From assembly GCF_014596475.1 (NCBI RefSeq), contig NZ_MECJ01000015.1:424052-488051 (forward strand): a DNA stretch of 64,000 bases. The letters are read 5' to 3'. Both the position numbers and the translations under genes were made by a program. Below the pieces are notes generated by a model, which had not been told where the DNA came from, ran no database searches, and was given only the letters and a program-made list of their open reading frames with translations. This document shows positions 48,795-61,726 of the stretch, piece after piece; position 1 is the stretch's first letter; each line of letters opens with the position of its first letter. This stretch comes from Streptomyces sp. CBMA152 (lineage in GTDB: Bacteria > Actinomycetota > Actinomycetes > Streptomycetales > Streptomycetaceae).

Positions 48795-50506
48795 TTGGCC
48801 TCCCCGGGGGTGCCGGACTGCCAGCGGTAGCCGCGCGGGGTGACCATACGGCCCGCGATCTCGCGGGTCGCGGTGTTGCCGACGGTCACGACCGTCATCA
48901 TGTCCACGGTCGCCGGATCCAGAACGCCGAGCGTGGTGAGACGGCTGCTCTCGTCGGGGCGGGAGGCGTTGCGTACGACACCGACGGGGGTGTGCGGGGT
49001 GCGGTGCTCGGCGAGGATGCCGAGCGCCTTCGGCAGCTGCCAGTCACGGCCCCGGCTGCGCGGGTTGTAGAAGGTGACGACGATGTCCGCCTCGGCGGCC
49101 GCCCGCACCCGGCGCTCGATCACCTCCCACGGCGTGTGCAGGTCCGAGAGCGAGATGGAGACGTGGTCGTGCCCCAGCGGCGCGCCCAGGATCGCGGCGG
49201 CGGCCAGCGCGGCGGTCACGCCCGGCACGCCCACCACGTCGATGTCGTCGGCGGCCTCGGCGAGCGCGGGCGACGCCATCGCGTACACCCCCGCGTCCCC
49301 GGAGCCGATCAGCGCGACCGCGTGCCCCTTGCGCGCCTCGGCGACGGCCGTACGGGCCCGCTCCTCCTCGGCGCCGAGCCCCGACTCCAGCACCGTGGTG
49401 CCCGGGCGCAGCAGATCGCGGATCTGGTCCACGTACTGGTCGAGCCCGACGAGCACCGAGGCGCGGCGCAGCTCGTCCTTGGCGCGCGGGGTGAGCAGAT
49501 CGCGGGCGCCGGGACCGAGCCCGACGACCGCGAGCCGGCCGCGCGGGGGCCGCCGTACGATCGCGCAGGTGGCCATCGCCGCCCGGCCCTCGGGCGCGGA
49601 CTTCCGCTTGGGTACGAGGAGTTCGCCGCCACCCACCAGGGCCGCGGCCTCCGCCACCGAGGGCGTCCCGACGGCGGCCAGGGGTGCGTCGGAGGGGTTC
49701 GGCACGCTGACGGCGGCCAGTTCCTGCGAGGTGTACGTGGTGAGGGGCACCCCGAGCCGGGACGCGGCCCCGACGATGCCGGGCTCCTGCGCCTTCGCGT
49801 CCACGGTGGCCAGTTCGGCCACGCTCAGCGCGCTCAGCCCCGCGTCGGCGAGCGCGTCCTCGATCAGACCGAGGACCTCCTCGACGGGCGCGTCCTTGGA
49901 GGCGCCGACGCCGACGACCAGGGACTTAGGGCGCAACACGGCCTCGCGGGGGCCGAGTTCCAGGACGCGGTCAGTGAGGTGGAGGGTGACGTCGGATACG
50001 TCCGGCGCGTCCGTGACGTTCGGCGGGAACGCGGGCAGCGGCCACCGCGCGTCGGCCCGCAGCGCCACCGGCTCCCCGTCCAGGATCGCGCGGCCCACGG
50101 ACGCCACCGCCCCCTCGACCGGCAGGCCCAGCATGTCCAGACCCGGCACGGACACCGCGTCCGTCGCCGTGGTCACCACCGGCGTGCAGCCCAGTGCGTC
50201 CGCGACCTCTTCGGTCAGCGCGTTCGCGCCGCCGCCGTGGCCGCCGAGGAGCGAGACCGCGAAGCGGACGCCCTCGTCGACGCAGACGACACCGGGGTCG
50301 GACGTCTTGTCCGCCAGGAGCGGGGCGAGCAGCCGGACGGTGGCGCCGGTGGCGAGGAAGCACACCAGGGCGTCGCACTCCGCGAAGGCCCGCTCCACGG
50401 CCTCCCGCACGGGTCCTTCGTACACCTGGACCCGGCCGGGCCAGGCCGCGGCGAGGCGGTCGCGGGCGGTGGCGCCCGCCGCCGTGGCGGAGATCAGGCC
50501 GATCAC
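48791..50506 (-). CDS. cobJ: CbiG-CobJ fusion (cobalamin biosynthesis)
   Basis: This 571-residue fusion joins an N-terminal CbiG-like domain (about 1-330: VIGLISATAAG, LVCFLATGATVRLLAPLL, LLGGHGGGANALTEEVA, VVGVGASKDAPVEEVLGLI) with a C-terminal precorrin-3B C17-methyltransferase CobJ/CbiH (about 338-571: LAVVGLGPGARDLLTPRA, ALIGSGDAGVYAMASPALA, VTFYNPRSRGRDWQLP). The pair opens the delta-lactone and methylates C17 in ring contraction. GTG 50506 was chosen for GAAGGAG eight bases upstream and its GTGA overlap with cobL. Confidence 0.92.
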   Translation of the reverse strand: MIGLISATAAGATARDRLAAAWPGRVQVYEGPVREAVERAFAECDALVCFLATGATVRLLAPLLADKTSDPGVVCVDEGVRFAVSLLGGHGGGANALTEEVADALGCTPVVTTATDAVSVPGLDMLGLPVEGAVASVGRAILDGEPVALRADARWPLPAFPPNVTDAPDVSDVTLHLTDRVLELGPREAVLRPKSLVVGVGASKDAPVEEVLGLIEDALADAGLSALSVAELATVDAKAQEPGIVGAASRLGVPLTTYTSQELAAVSVPNPSDAPLAAVGTPSVAEAAALVGGGELLVPKRKSAPEGRAAMATCAIVRRPPRGRLAVVGLGPGARDLLTPRAKDELRRASVLVGLDQYVDQIRDLLRPGTTVLESGLGAEEERARTAVAEARKGHAVALIGSGDAGVYAMASPALAEAADDIDVVGVPGVTAALAAAAILGAPLGHDHVSISLSDLHTPWEVIERRVRAAAEADIVVTFYNPRSRGRDWQLPKALGILAEHRTPHTPVGVVRNASRPDESSRLTTLGVLDPATVDMMTVVTVGNTATREIAGRMVTPRGYRWQSGTPGEAK

Positions 50507-51753
50507 TGAACAGCTCCTTCGAGAACAGAGGTCGCGGGGCGGTCGCCCCACAGCAGGAAGACGGGGTTGGTGGCCGCGAGCCGGGTCACGTCCCCGGGCA
50601 GCGGCGCCAGGCGTGAGGACTGGAGCAGTACGCCGTCGGTGACCAGACCGGCGCCGGTGAGCGCCGCCCGTACGGCCGGTACGCGGTCGAGCGCGGCCAG
50701 CGCCACCACCACCGAGCGCCGGGCCCGGCGGGCGCAGGTGGTCACTATGGCGGGCAGTTCACGGCCGCCCCCGCCGATGAACACCGCGTCCGGATCGGTG
50801 AGATCGGACAGGACCGTGGGCGCCGCGCCGTGCACCACGCGGACGTCCACGCCGTGCGCGGTCGCGTTGGCCCGTACGTGCTCGCATCCTTCGGCGGTCT
50901 TCTCCACCGCGACCACCGCTGCCCCGAACCGGGCGCACTCCACGGCCACCGAGCCGGACCCGGCGCCGATGTCCCAGACCAGATCGCCGATGCGGGGCCC
51001 GATCCGGGCCAGCGCGAGCGCGCGCACCTCGGCCTTGGTGATCATCGAGTCGCGGTGCGCGAACGCGCTCTCGTCCAGCGCCCATCGCTCGGGCGTGGCG
51101 CGGCCGCCCGCGACCGTGCGTACCGGTGAGAGGGCCTTCTCCTCGTCCAGGCAGACGATCACGCTGACCGCGTCCCACTCCCGGGCCGCGGCCTGAGCCG
51201 GAGTGACCCGGACCAGGCGCTCCCGCTCCGGGTCGCCGAGGGCGGAGGCGACCACGAGCAGCCGGTCCGGCGCCCGGCGGGCGAGCTCGGCGCCCAGCTC
51301 CGCGGGTCCGGCGCCGGGGCCGGTGAGCACGGCGGTCTTCGGGTGCGCCCGGCACACGTTGGCGGCCGTCCGCAGGTCCCGGCCGTGCGCGCTGACCACC
51401 AGCGCGTCGTCCCACGGCAGCCCGAGGCGGGCGAACGCGGCCGCGACGGAGGCGACCCCGGGCCGTACGTCGAGCGCCTCGGGCCCGAACCGCTCGGCCA
51501 GCGACCGCACGATCCCGAAGAACCCGGGATCGCCGGAGGCCAGCACGACGACGCGGCCGCCCTCCTCGCGGTGCTTGGCGATGATGTCGAGCGCGGGCGC
51601 GAGCGGGCCGAGCACCAACTGCCGTGCGTCCGGCGGCAGTTCGGCCGCGTCCAGGTGGCGGGCGGCGCCGGTGACCAGCGTGGCCTCGGCCAGCGCGGCC
51701 AGGGCGTCCGGCGCCAGCGGCGCGCCCGTTCCCGTACCGATGACGGTGATCAT
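50503..51753 (-). CDS. cobL: CobL (CbiE-CbiT fusion) precorrin-6Y methyltransferase
   Basis: This 416-residue bifunctional methyltransferase methylates C5 and C15 with decarboxylation. The N-terminal CbiE part (about 1-200) has VIGTGTGAPLAPDAL and VLASGDPGFFGIVRSL. The C-terminal CbiT part (about 230-400) has MITKAEVRALALARIGP, the SAM motif LVWDIGAGSGSVAVECARF and AVFIGGGGRELPAIV. Start ATG overlaps the cobM stop (ATGA). Confidence 0.93.
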   Translation of the reverse strand: MITVIGTGTGAPLAPDALAALAEATLVTGAARHLDAAELPPDARQLVLGPLAPALDIIAKHREEGGRVVVLASGDPGFFGIVRSLAERFGPEALDVRPGVASVAAAFARLGLPWDDALVVSAHGRDLRTAANVCRAHPKTAVLTGPGAGPAELGAELARRAPDRLLVVASALGDPERERLVRVTPAQAAAREWDAVSVIVCLDEEKALSPVRTVAGGRATPERWALDESAFAHRDSMITKAEVRALALARIGPRIGDLVWDIGAGSGSVAVECARFGAAVVAVEKTAEGCEHVRANATAHGVDVRVVHGAAPTVLSDLTDPDAVFIGGGGRELPAIVTTCARRARRSVVVALAALDRVPAVRAALTGAGLVTDGVLLQSSRLAPLPGDVTRLAATNPVFLLWGDRPATSVLEGAVQ

Positions 51754-52577
51754 GACGGGGTGCGCTCCGCCTTCTCGGCCTTCAGGGCGCGGCGGGCGGC
51801 CGGGTCGGCGCGGCGGAAACCGTGGAAGTGGCCCGGGTGGTAGAGGTGCGAACGCGTGCCGGAGGCCGACAGGGCGGGGCCCACCAGGAAGAGCGTGTGC
51901 TTCCAGAGCTTGTGCTCCTTCACCGTCTCCTCCAGCGTCTCGATGGTGCAGCGCAGCACCAGTTCCTCGGGCCAGGTCGCCTGGTACGCGATGACGACCG
52001 GTGTCGACGTCGGGTAGCCGCCCTCAAGGAGCTCCTGCACCAGCTGACCGGAGCGGGCGGCGGACAGGAAGAGCGCCATCGTGGTGCCGTGCCGGGCGAA
52101 CTCGCGCACCTCCTCGCCGGGCGGCATCGGCGTCTTGCCGCCGCCCAGACGCGTGAGGATGACGGACTGGGAGACCTCGGGGATGGTCAGCTCGCGCTGC
52201 GCTATCGCCGCGACCGCCGAGAACGACGAGACACCGGGGATGATCTCGACCTCCAGGCCGAGCCCGTCCACCCGGTCCAGCTGCTCCTGGGTGCCGCCCC
52301 ACAAGGACGGGTCGCCGGAGTGGATCCGGGCGACCTTCAGCCCCTCCCGGGCGGCCCGCTCGTACACCCCGACGACGTCCTCCAGGGACATCGCCGCCGA
52401 GTCCAGGATCTCGGCGCCCTCGCGCGCGTGGTCCAGGACCTCGGCCTGCACCAGGCTCGCGGCCCAGATCACCACATCGGCGTCGGCGATGGCCCGCGCG
52501 GCGCGGAATGTCAGCAGATCGGCGGCGCCGGGGCCGGCGCCGACGATCGTCACCTTGCCGGTGGTGGCATCGGCCAT
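51750..52577 (-). CDS. cobM: Precorrin-4 C11-methyltransferase CobM
   Basis: This 275-residue SAM enzyme of the tetrapyrrole methylase family has VTIVGAGPGAADLLTFRAARAI, VARIHSGDPSLWGGTQEQL, IPGVSSFSAVAAIA and VIAYQATWPEELVLRCT, all CobM/CbiF markers. ATG 52577 was chosen over the in-frame ATG 52601 because GAGAGGA precedes it by about eight bases. It heads the second leftward block (cobM to cobC). The gap to the opposing ZIP gene is only 76 bases, so both promoters must lie there. Confidence 0.92.
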   Translation of the reverse strand: MADATTGKVTIVGAGPGAADLLTFRAARAIADADVVIWAASLVQAEVLDHAREGAEILDSAAMSLEDVVGVYERAAREGLKVARIHSGDPSLWGGTQEQLDRVDGLGLEVEIIPGVSSFSAVAAIAQRELTIPEVSQSVILTRLGGGKTPMPPGEEVREFARHGTTMALFLSAARSGQLVQELLEGGYPTSTPVVIAYQATWPEELVLRCTIETLEETVKEHKLWKHTLFLVGPALSASGTRSHLYHPGHFHGFRRADPAARRALKAEKAERTPS

Positions 52578-52653
52578 GGGAGGAGTCCTCTCGTACATCA
52601 CACAGTCGTCAAGCGAAATGCGCGGGGGTGGGTCAGTCGGTTAGCAAGGGCAC

Positions 52654-53373
52654 ATGGTGGTGGTCGTCGCGCTCGGCGCGTTCCTGATGACACTGGTCGG
52701 TGGCTGGACCGCCCAGCGCGTCACCGACCGGCGCCATCTGGTGCTCGGCCTGGCGGGTGGGCTGATGCTCGGCGTGGTCGGCCTGGACCTGCTGCCGGAG
52801 GCGCTGGACGCGGCGGGCGACGACATCTTCGGCGTACCGGCCGCGCTGCTCCTGTTCGTCGGCGGCTTTCTCCTCGCCCACCTGGTGGAACGTCTGCTCG
52901 CCGTGCGCAGCGCGGCACATGGCGCCGACGAGCGGGCCCCGCAGGTGGGCCTGACGGCGGCCGCCGCGATGGTCGGCCACAGCCTGATGGACGGCATCGC
53001 GATCGGTGCGGCGTTCCAGGTCGGCGCGGGCATGGGCGCGGCCGTGGCGATCGCCGTGATCACCCACGACTTCGCCGACGGCTTCAACACGTACACGATC
53101 ACGAGCCTGTACGGGAACGAGAAGCGCAAGGCCGTCGCGATGCTGGTCGCGGACGCCTTCGCGCCGATGATCGGCGCCGCCTCGACGCTCCTGTTCACCC
53201 TTCCGGCCGAGCTGCTCGGCGGATATCTGGGCTTCTTCGGCGGGGTGCTGCTGTATCTGGCCGCCGCCGAGATCCTGCCCGAGGCCCACCACGAACACCC
53301 CGCCCGCTCGACGCTGCTCTTCACCGTCGCGGGCGTGGCCTTCATCTGGCTGGTGGTGGGGCTCGCGCAGTGA
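52654..53373 (+). CDS. ZIP-family metal transporter
   Basis: This 239-residue membrane protein has seven to eight helices with the ZIP signature: VGHSLMDGIAIGAAFQV and ITHDFADGFNTYTI, holding the His, Asp and Asn ligands of the binuclear site, followed by helices with LFTLPAELLGG and AAAEILPEAHHEHP. Short ZIPs of this type move zinc or related divalent metals. It is the only rightward gene inside the cobalamin cluster, between cobM and cobI, which suggests cobalt or zinc handling for corrin synthesis. The convergent end leaves 17 bases to cobI. Confidence 0.85.
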   Translation: MVVVVALGAFLMTLVGGWTAQRVTDRRHLVLGLAGGLMLGVVGLDLLPEALDAAGDDIFGVPAALLLFVGGFLLAHLVERLLAVRSAAHGADERAPQVGLTAAAAMVGHSLMDGIAIGAAFQVGAGMGAAVAIAVITHDFADGFNTYTITSLYGNEKRKAVAMLVADAFAPMIGAASTLLFTLPAELLGGYLGFFGGVLLYLAAAEILPEAHHEHPARSTLLFTVAGVAFIWLVVGLAQ

Positions 53374-53390
53374 ACCCGGCGCCGACGCGG

Positions 53391-54119
53391 TCACAGCTTG
53401 CCGCCGCGTCCGCCGTCGCGCCGGGCGGGCGCGATGAGCGTCGACAGATACGGCAGCGGGGTGCCGTCGAGATCGGCGGCCGGGCTGATGGACTCCTCGT
53501 CCAGGCCGAGCGCCGAGCCCCACACCGCGTCGTCGATCCGCCCGGTCGCCCGCAGCGCCGCCGCGACCTCGCCGGCCTGGCGCCCGAACTTGTACGCCAC
53601 CACCGTGCCGGGGCCCTCAAGCGCGTCCTTGAGCACGGCGGACCCGGCGGTGACGGGGACCAGCGTCAGCGGCTCCGTCCCCTCCGTGAGGACCGCGCCG
53701 GAACGGGCCGCGAGGTCCTGCATCGCGGTGATCCCGGGCACGGTCGCGATCTCGGTGCCCGGCACCAGCTCGCCGATGGTCTGGGCGAGATAGGTGAACG
53801 TCGAGTACACATTGGGGTCGCCGATGGTCGCGAAGGCGACGCGCTCGTGCGCGCGCAGCAGCTCCGCGACCGTCTCGCCCGCCGCGTCCCAGGCCGCCTC
53901 GCGCCGGCCCCGGTCGGTGCGCTCGTTGAGCGCGAAGACGACCCGTACGACCTTGGCCCCGTCCACGTAGTGGAGCACGGTCGCCTCGGCGCGCCCGCGC
54001 TCTCCCGTGTCCATGACGGGCACGACCACGACGTCGGCACCCTGGAGCGCCTTGACGCCCTTCACGGTCACCAGCTCCGGGTCCCCGGGCCCCACTCCGA
54101 CTCCGACCAGCCTGCTCAT
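53391..54119 (-). CDS. cobI: Precorrin-2 C20-methyltransferase CobI
   Basis: This 242-residue SAM enzyme has LVGVGVGPGDPELVTVKGVKAL at the N-terminus, FATIGDPNVYSTFTYLAQTI and VPGITAMQDLAARSG, and the VVAYKFGRQAGEV stretch, all CobI/CbiL markers. ATG 54119 was chosen because it overlaps the cobB stop (ATGA). It is the last gene of the first leftward block (cobD to cobI). Confidence 0.93.
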   Translation of the reverse strand: MSRLVGVGVGPGDPELVTVKGVKALQGADVVVVPVMDTGERGRAEATVLHYVDGAKVVRVVFALNERTDRGRREAAWDAAGETVAELLRAHERVAFATIGDPNVYSTFTYLAQTIGELVPGTEIATVPGITAMQDLAARSGAVLTEGTEPLTLVPVTAGSAVLKDALEGPGTVVAYKFGRQAGEVAAALRATGRIDDAVWGSALGLDEESISPAADLDGTPLPYLSTLIAPARRDGGRGGKL

Positions 54120-55474
54120 CCGGCACACCTCTCAACGAACCGACGGGCGATGGTGGGCCGGGCGGCCCAGTGCGTATGCAGATAGCTCGCGTGCACGCCC
54201 TGTTGTACGAACCCTTCGACCCGGCGCTCCGGGTGCACCAGTCCCCACGCGGGCGCGGGACCCGCCCCCGGGTCGAGGACGGTCCGGTGGAACTCGTGCC
54301 CGCGCAGCCGGGTCCCGGCCTCGGCCAGGCAACTGTCGCCCACCGCCACGGCCTCCCGGTACCCGAGTGTCAGCCGTTCCGACATCCGCGCGTCGGCGTC
54401 CAGGACGCCGCACATGGGCTGTCCGTCGAGCGACCGCGCCAGATAGAGCAGCCCGGCGCACTCGGCGGCGACGGGCGCGCCGGACCGCGCCAGCTCGCCG
54501 ACGGCTTTGCGCAGCGGTGCGTTGGCGCTGAGCTCAGCGGCGTAGACCTCGGGGAACCCGCCGCCGATGACCAATCCGGCGGTGCCGTCCGGGAGTTGCT
54601 CGTCGCGCAGCGGATCGAACACCACGACGTCTGCTCCGGCGGCGGTGAGCAGCTCCGCATGCTCGGCGTACGAGAACGTGAAGGCGGGGCCTCCGGCCAG
54701 GGCGACGACGGGGGGTGCGGCGAGCGGCGACTGCTCGGTCCCGCCCGGTTGCGCCGAAGGTGTCCACGGCTCGCAGTCCAGCGGCGGCGCCGACCGTGCC
54801 AGTGCCTCCAGCGCGGCCAGGTCGCAGCCCCGTCGTACCTGTTCCGCCATCGCCGCCACCGCGGCCACCGCGTCCGGGTGGCGCTCGGCGACCGGGACCA
54901 GGCCGAGGTGGCGCGACGGGGTCGACAGGGGGGCGGCGCGTCGCAGGGCGCCGAGGACCGGGACGCCGGACTCGTCCAGCGCCTCGCGCAGCACCGCCTC
55001 GTGCCGATCCGACCCGACCTTGTTCAGGATCACGCCGCCGATCCGCACCTCGGGATCCCACGACGCGAACCCGTGCACCAGCGCTGCCACCGACCGCGAC
55101 TGCGACGACGCGTCCACGACCAGCACCACCGGCGCCCGCAGCAGCTTCGCCACCTGGGCGGTGGACGCCAGTTCGCCGTGGCCCGACGCCCCGTCGTACA
55201 GGCCCATCACGCCCTCGACCACGGCGATGTCACAACCCCGCGCCCCGTGCGCGAGCAGGGGAGCCATCAGCTCCGCGCCGCACATGTACGCGTCGAGGTT
55301 GCGCCCCGGCCGCCCCGTGGCCAGCGCGTGGTAGCCGGGGTCGATGTAGTCGGGCCCCACCTTGTGCGGGGACACGGCGAGCCCGGTCGCGGCGAACGCG
55401 GCCATCAGGCCCGTCGCGACCGTGGTCTTCCCGCTGCCCGACGACGGCGCGGCGATGACGAGACGTGCTACCAC
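54116..55474 (-). CDS. cobB: Cobyrinate / hydrogenobyrinate a,c-diamide synthase
   Basis: This 452-residue amidase amidates the a and c side chains using glutamine and ATP. The N-terminal P-loop domain has LVIAAPSSGSGKTTVATGL (P-loop 11-18), VGPDYIDPGYHALATGRPGRNLD and VVEGVMGLYDG. The C-terminal class I GATase has IGGGFPEVYAAEL and the Cys in AAECAGLLYLAR near 339, plus a His in FHRTVLDPG. GTG start overlaps the cobO stop by seven bases. CobN downstream implies hydrogenobyrinate as substrate, CbiX implies cobyrinate, so either form is possible. Confidence 0.93.
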   Translation of the reverse strand: MVARLVIAAPSSGSGKTTVATGLMAAFAATGLAVSPHKVGPDYIDPGYHALATGRPGRNLDAYMCGAELMAPLLAHGARGCDIAVVEGVMGLYDGASGHGELASTAQVAKLLRAPVVLVVDASSQSRSVAALVHGFASWDPEVRIGGVILNKVGSDRHEAVLREALDESGVPVLGALRRAAPLSTPSRHLGLVPVAERHPDAVAAVAAMAEQVRRGCDLAALEALARSAPPLDCEPWTPSAQPGGTEQSPLAAPPVVALAGGPAFTFSYAEHAELLTAAGADVVVFDPLRDEQLPDGTAGLVIGGGFPEVYAAELSANAPLRKAVGELARSGAPVAAECAGLLYLARSLDGQPMCGVLDADARMSERLTLGYREAVAVGDSCLAEAGTRLRGHEFHRTVLDPGAGPAPAWGLVHPERRVEGFVQQGVHASYLHTHWAARPTIARRFVERCAG

Positions 55475-56067
55475 TCGATGCCCCGCTGCCCCTTCTGACC
55501 GGCGTCCATCGGATGCTTCACCTTGGACATGTCGGTCACCAGATCCGCGAAGTCCACCAGCTTCTCCGGTGCGTTGCGGCCCGTGATCACCACATGCTGG
55601 GTCCCCGGACGGTCGCGCAGCACCGCGATCACCTCGTCGGTGTCGATCCAGCCCCAGTGCATCGGGTAGGCGAACTCATCGAGCACGTACAGCTTGTACG
55701 TCTCGGCCGCCAGGTCCCGCTTGACCTGCTCCCAGCCCTCGCGGGCCTTGTCCTCGTTGTCCAGCTGCTCATCGCGCTGGACCCAGGACCAGCCCTCGCC
55801 CATCTTGTGCCAGGCCACGGACCCGCCCTCGCCGGAGGCGCCGAGCACCTTCAGCGCGTTCTCCTCGCCGACCTTCCACTTCGCCGACTTGACGAACTGG
55901 AACACCCCGATCGGCCACCCCTGGTTCCAGGCGCGCAGCGCGAGCCCGAAGGCCGCCGTCGACTTGCCCTTGCCGATGCCCGTGTGCACCACGACCAGCG
56001 GCCGGTTACGTCGCTGACGGGTCGTCAGGCCGTCCTCCGGCACCACACTCGGCTGTCCCTGCGGCAT
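55468..56067 (-). CDS. cobO: Corrinoid adenosyltransferase CobO
   Basis: This 199-residue ATP:cob(I)alamin adenosyltransferase of the CobA/CobO type has the P-loop TGIGKGKSTAAFGLALRAW (about 30-37), GVFQFVKSAKWKVGEENAL, GWSWVQRDEQLD and LYVLDEFAYPMHWGWID. It adds the 5'-deoxyadenosyl ligand. ATG shares one base with the upstream stop (TGATG). Complete and standard. Confidence 0.95.
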   Translation of the reverse strand: MPQGQPSVVPEDGLTTRQRRNRPLVVVHTGIGKGKSTAAFGLALRAWNQGWPIGVFQFVKSAKWKVGEENALKVLGASGEGGSVAWHKMGEGWSWVQRDEQLDNEDKAREGWEQVKRDLAAETYKLYVLDEFAYPMHWGWIDTDEVIAVLRDRPGTQHVVITGRNAPEKLVDFADLVTDMSKVKHPMDAGQKGQRGIEW

Positions 56068-58072
56068 CAGGCGGCCCTCCTGTTCATCCCCTGTACGTCC
56101 TTGACCAGACCGGCGATCGAGTCGGCCCGCAGCTCGTCGAGCGTGACCGCCGGGCCGCCGAGCTCGCGCGCCAGCTCCGCCGCAAGACCCAGACGCACCG
56201 GGCCCGACTCGCAGTCCACGACCACCGACGCGGTCCCCTCGGCCGCCAGCAGCCGGGCCGACCGGCCCGCGAGGGCCACCGGGTCGACGCCGCCCGTGGC
56301 CCGTCCGTCCGTCACCACCACGAGAAGCGGCCGCCGCGACGGATCCCGCATCCGCTCCACCCGCAGCACGTCGTGCGCCTTGAGCAGCCCGGCCGCGAGC
56401 GGGGTGCGCCCGCCCGTCGGCAGCGACTCCAGGCGCACCGCCGCCGCGTCCACCGACGACGTCGGCGGCAGCGCCACCTCCGCGCCCTTGCCCCGGAAGG
56501 TGACCAGGCCGACCTTGTCCCGCCGCTGGTACGCGTCGAGCAGCAGCGAGAGCACCGCGCCCTTGACCGCGCCCATCCGCTGCCGGGCCGCCATCGAGCC
56601 GGAGGCGTCGACGACGAAGAGCACGAGGTTGCCCTCGCGGCCCTCCCTCGTCGCCTGGCGCAGATCGTCGCGCCGGACGACCAGGCCGCGCCCCGAACGC
56701 CCGCGTGCCCGCTGGTGCGGCGCGGCCGCCTGGACGGTCGCCGCCAAGTGCAGCTTGGTGAGCGCGCCTTGGGGGCGCCGGGCTCCCGTGGTCCGGCCGT
56801 GCGCCGTACGCGCCCGCGACCTGCGCCCGGCCGCGCCCTCGCCGAGCCCCGGCACGCTCAGCATCTTCGTACGGAACGGCTCACTCGCCCGTACGGCCTG
56901 CTGCTCGCCCGCCCCCGAAGGCTGCGGCTCGCCGCCCTCGCCCGCCTCGGGGCGCGCGGGGGTGTCCCCGGCGCCGCCGTCCTGCGACGGCCCGTCGTTC
57001 TGCGGCGGCTGCCCGCCGCCACCGCCGCCCGGGCCGTCCGGATCGGGGTCGTCGTCCTCGCCCTGGCCTCCGAACTCCTGGAGGGTGTCGTCGAGTTTGT
57101 CCTCGTCGAGGCCGGGGGCGTCGAAGGGATTGCGGCGTCGGCGGTGCGGCAGCGCGAGCAGCGCCGCCTGCCGGACGTCCTCGGCGAGCACGTCCGTACG
57201 CCCCGCCCACGCGGCCAGCGCGGTCGCGGTGCGCGCCATCACGATGTCGGCGCGCATGCCGTCGACCTCGAAAGCGGCGCACGTGGCGGCGATCTGGCGC
57301 AACGCGCCGTCTCCGAGCCGGACTTCAGGCAGCAGCGCCCGCGCGGCGATGATCCGCGCCCGCACCGCGCTCTCCTCGTCGGCCCAGCGCGCCGCGAAGG
57401 CGGCCGGGTCGTCGTCGTACGCGAGCCGCCTGCGGACCACCTCGACCCGCTGGTCCGGCTCCCGGGACGCCTTCACTTCCACGGTCAGCCCGAACCGGTC
57501 CAGCAACTGCGGCCGCAGCTCGCCCTCTTCGGGGTTCATGGTCCCGACCAGCAGGAAACGCGCGGCATGCCGTACGGAGACGCCCTCGCGCTCCACGTAC
57601 GAGGCGCCCATGGCGGCGGCGTCGAGGAGCAGGTCGACCAGGTGGTCGTGGAGGAGGTTGACCTCGTCCACGTACAGGATCCCGCGATGGGCATGGGCGA
57701 GCAGCCCGGGCTCGAACGCCTTCACGCCCTCCGCGAGCGCCCGCTCGATGTCGAGCGCGCCGACGAGGCGGTCCTCGGAGGCGCCGACCGGCAGCTCCAC
57801 CATCCGCGCGGCCCGCGCCGCCCCGGTCCCGGCCTCGTGCGGCCCGTCCGGGCAGGCCGGATCGGGGCCGACGGGGTCGCAGGAGAACCGGCATCCCACT
57901 ATCACGTCGACCTCGGGCAGCAGCGCCGAAAGCGCCCGCACGGCGGTCGACTTGGCCGTGCCCTTCTCGCCGCGTACGAGGACTCCGCCGACCGCCGGGG
58001 ACACGGCGTTCAGCAGCAGTCCGAGCCGCAGATCGTCCTGCCCGACGATCGCGCTGAACGGATAAGGCGTGC

Positions 58073-58076
<4 letters not shown>
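56067..58076 (-). CDS. Fused ChlI/ChlD-type chelatase subunit (cobaltochelatase partner)
   Basis: This 669-residue protein fuses an AAA+ ATPase (about 1-310; FSAIVGQDDLRLGLLLNAV, P-loop GEKGTAKST 36-44, LYVDEVNLLHDHLVD, LVGTMNPEEGELRPQLLDRFGL) to a von Willebrand A domain (about 480-660; MIDAS FVVDASGSMAARQ, then LPTGGRTPLAAGL and VVVTDGRATGG). An acidic, Gly/Pro-rich linker (about 335-400) lies between. It resembles magnesium chelatase ChlI-ChlD in one chain and, beside cobN, probably replaces CobS and CobT for ATP-driven cobalt insertion. ATG overlaps the cobN stop (ATGA). Confidence 0.9.

Positions 58077-61722
<3,646 letters not shown>

Positions 61723-61726
<4 letters not shown>

Noticed and set aside
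54170..55498. 442-codon rightward frame opposite cobB
   Set aside because: Low-complexity Arg/His/Gly translation opposite a complete cobB; no start signal.
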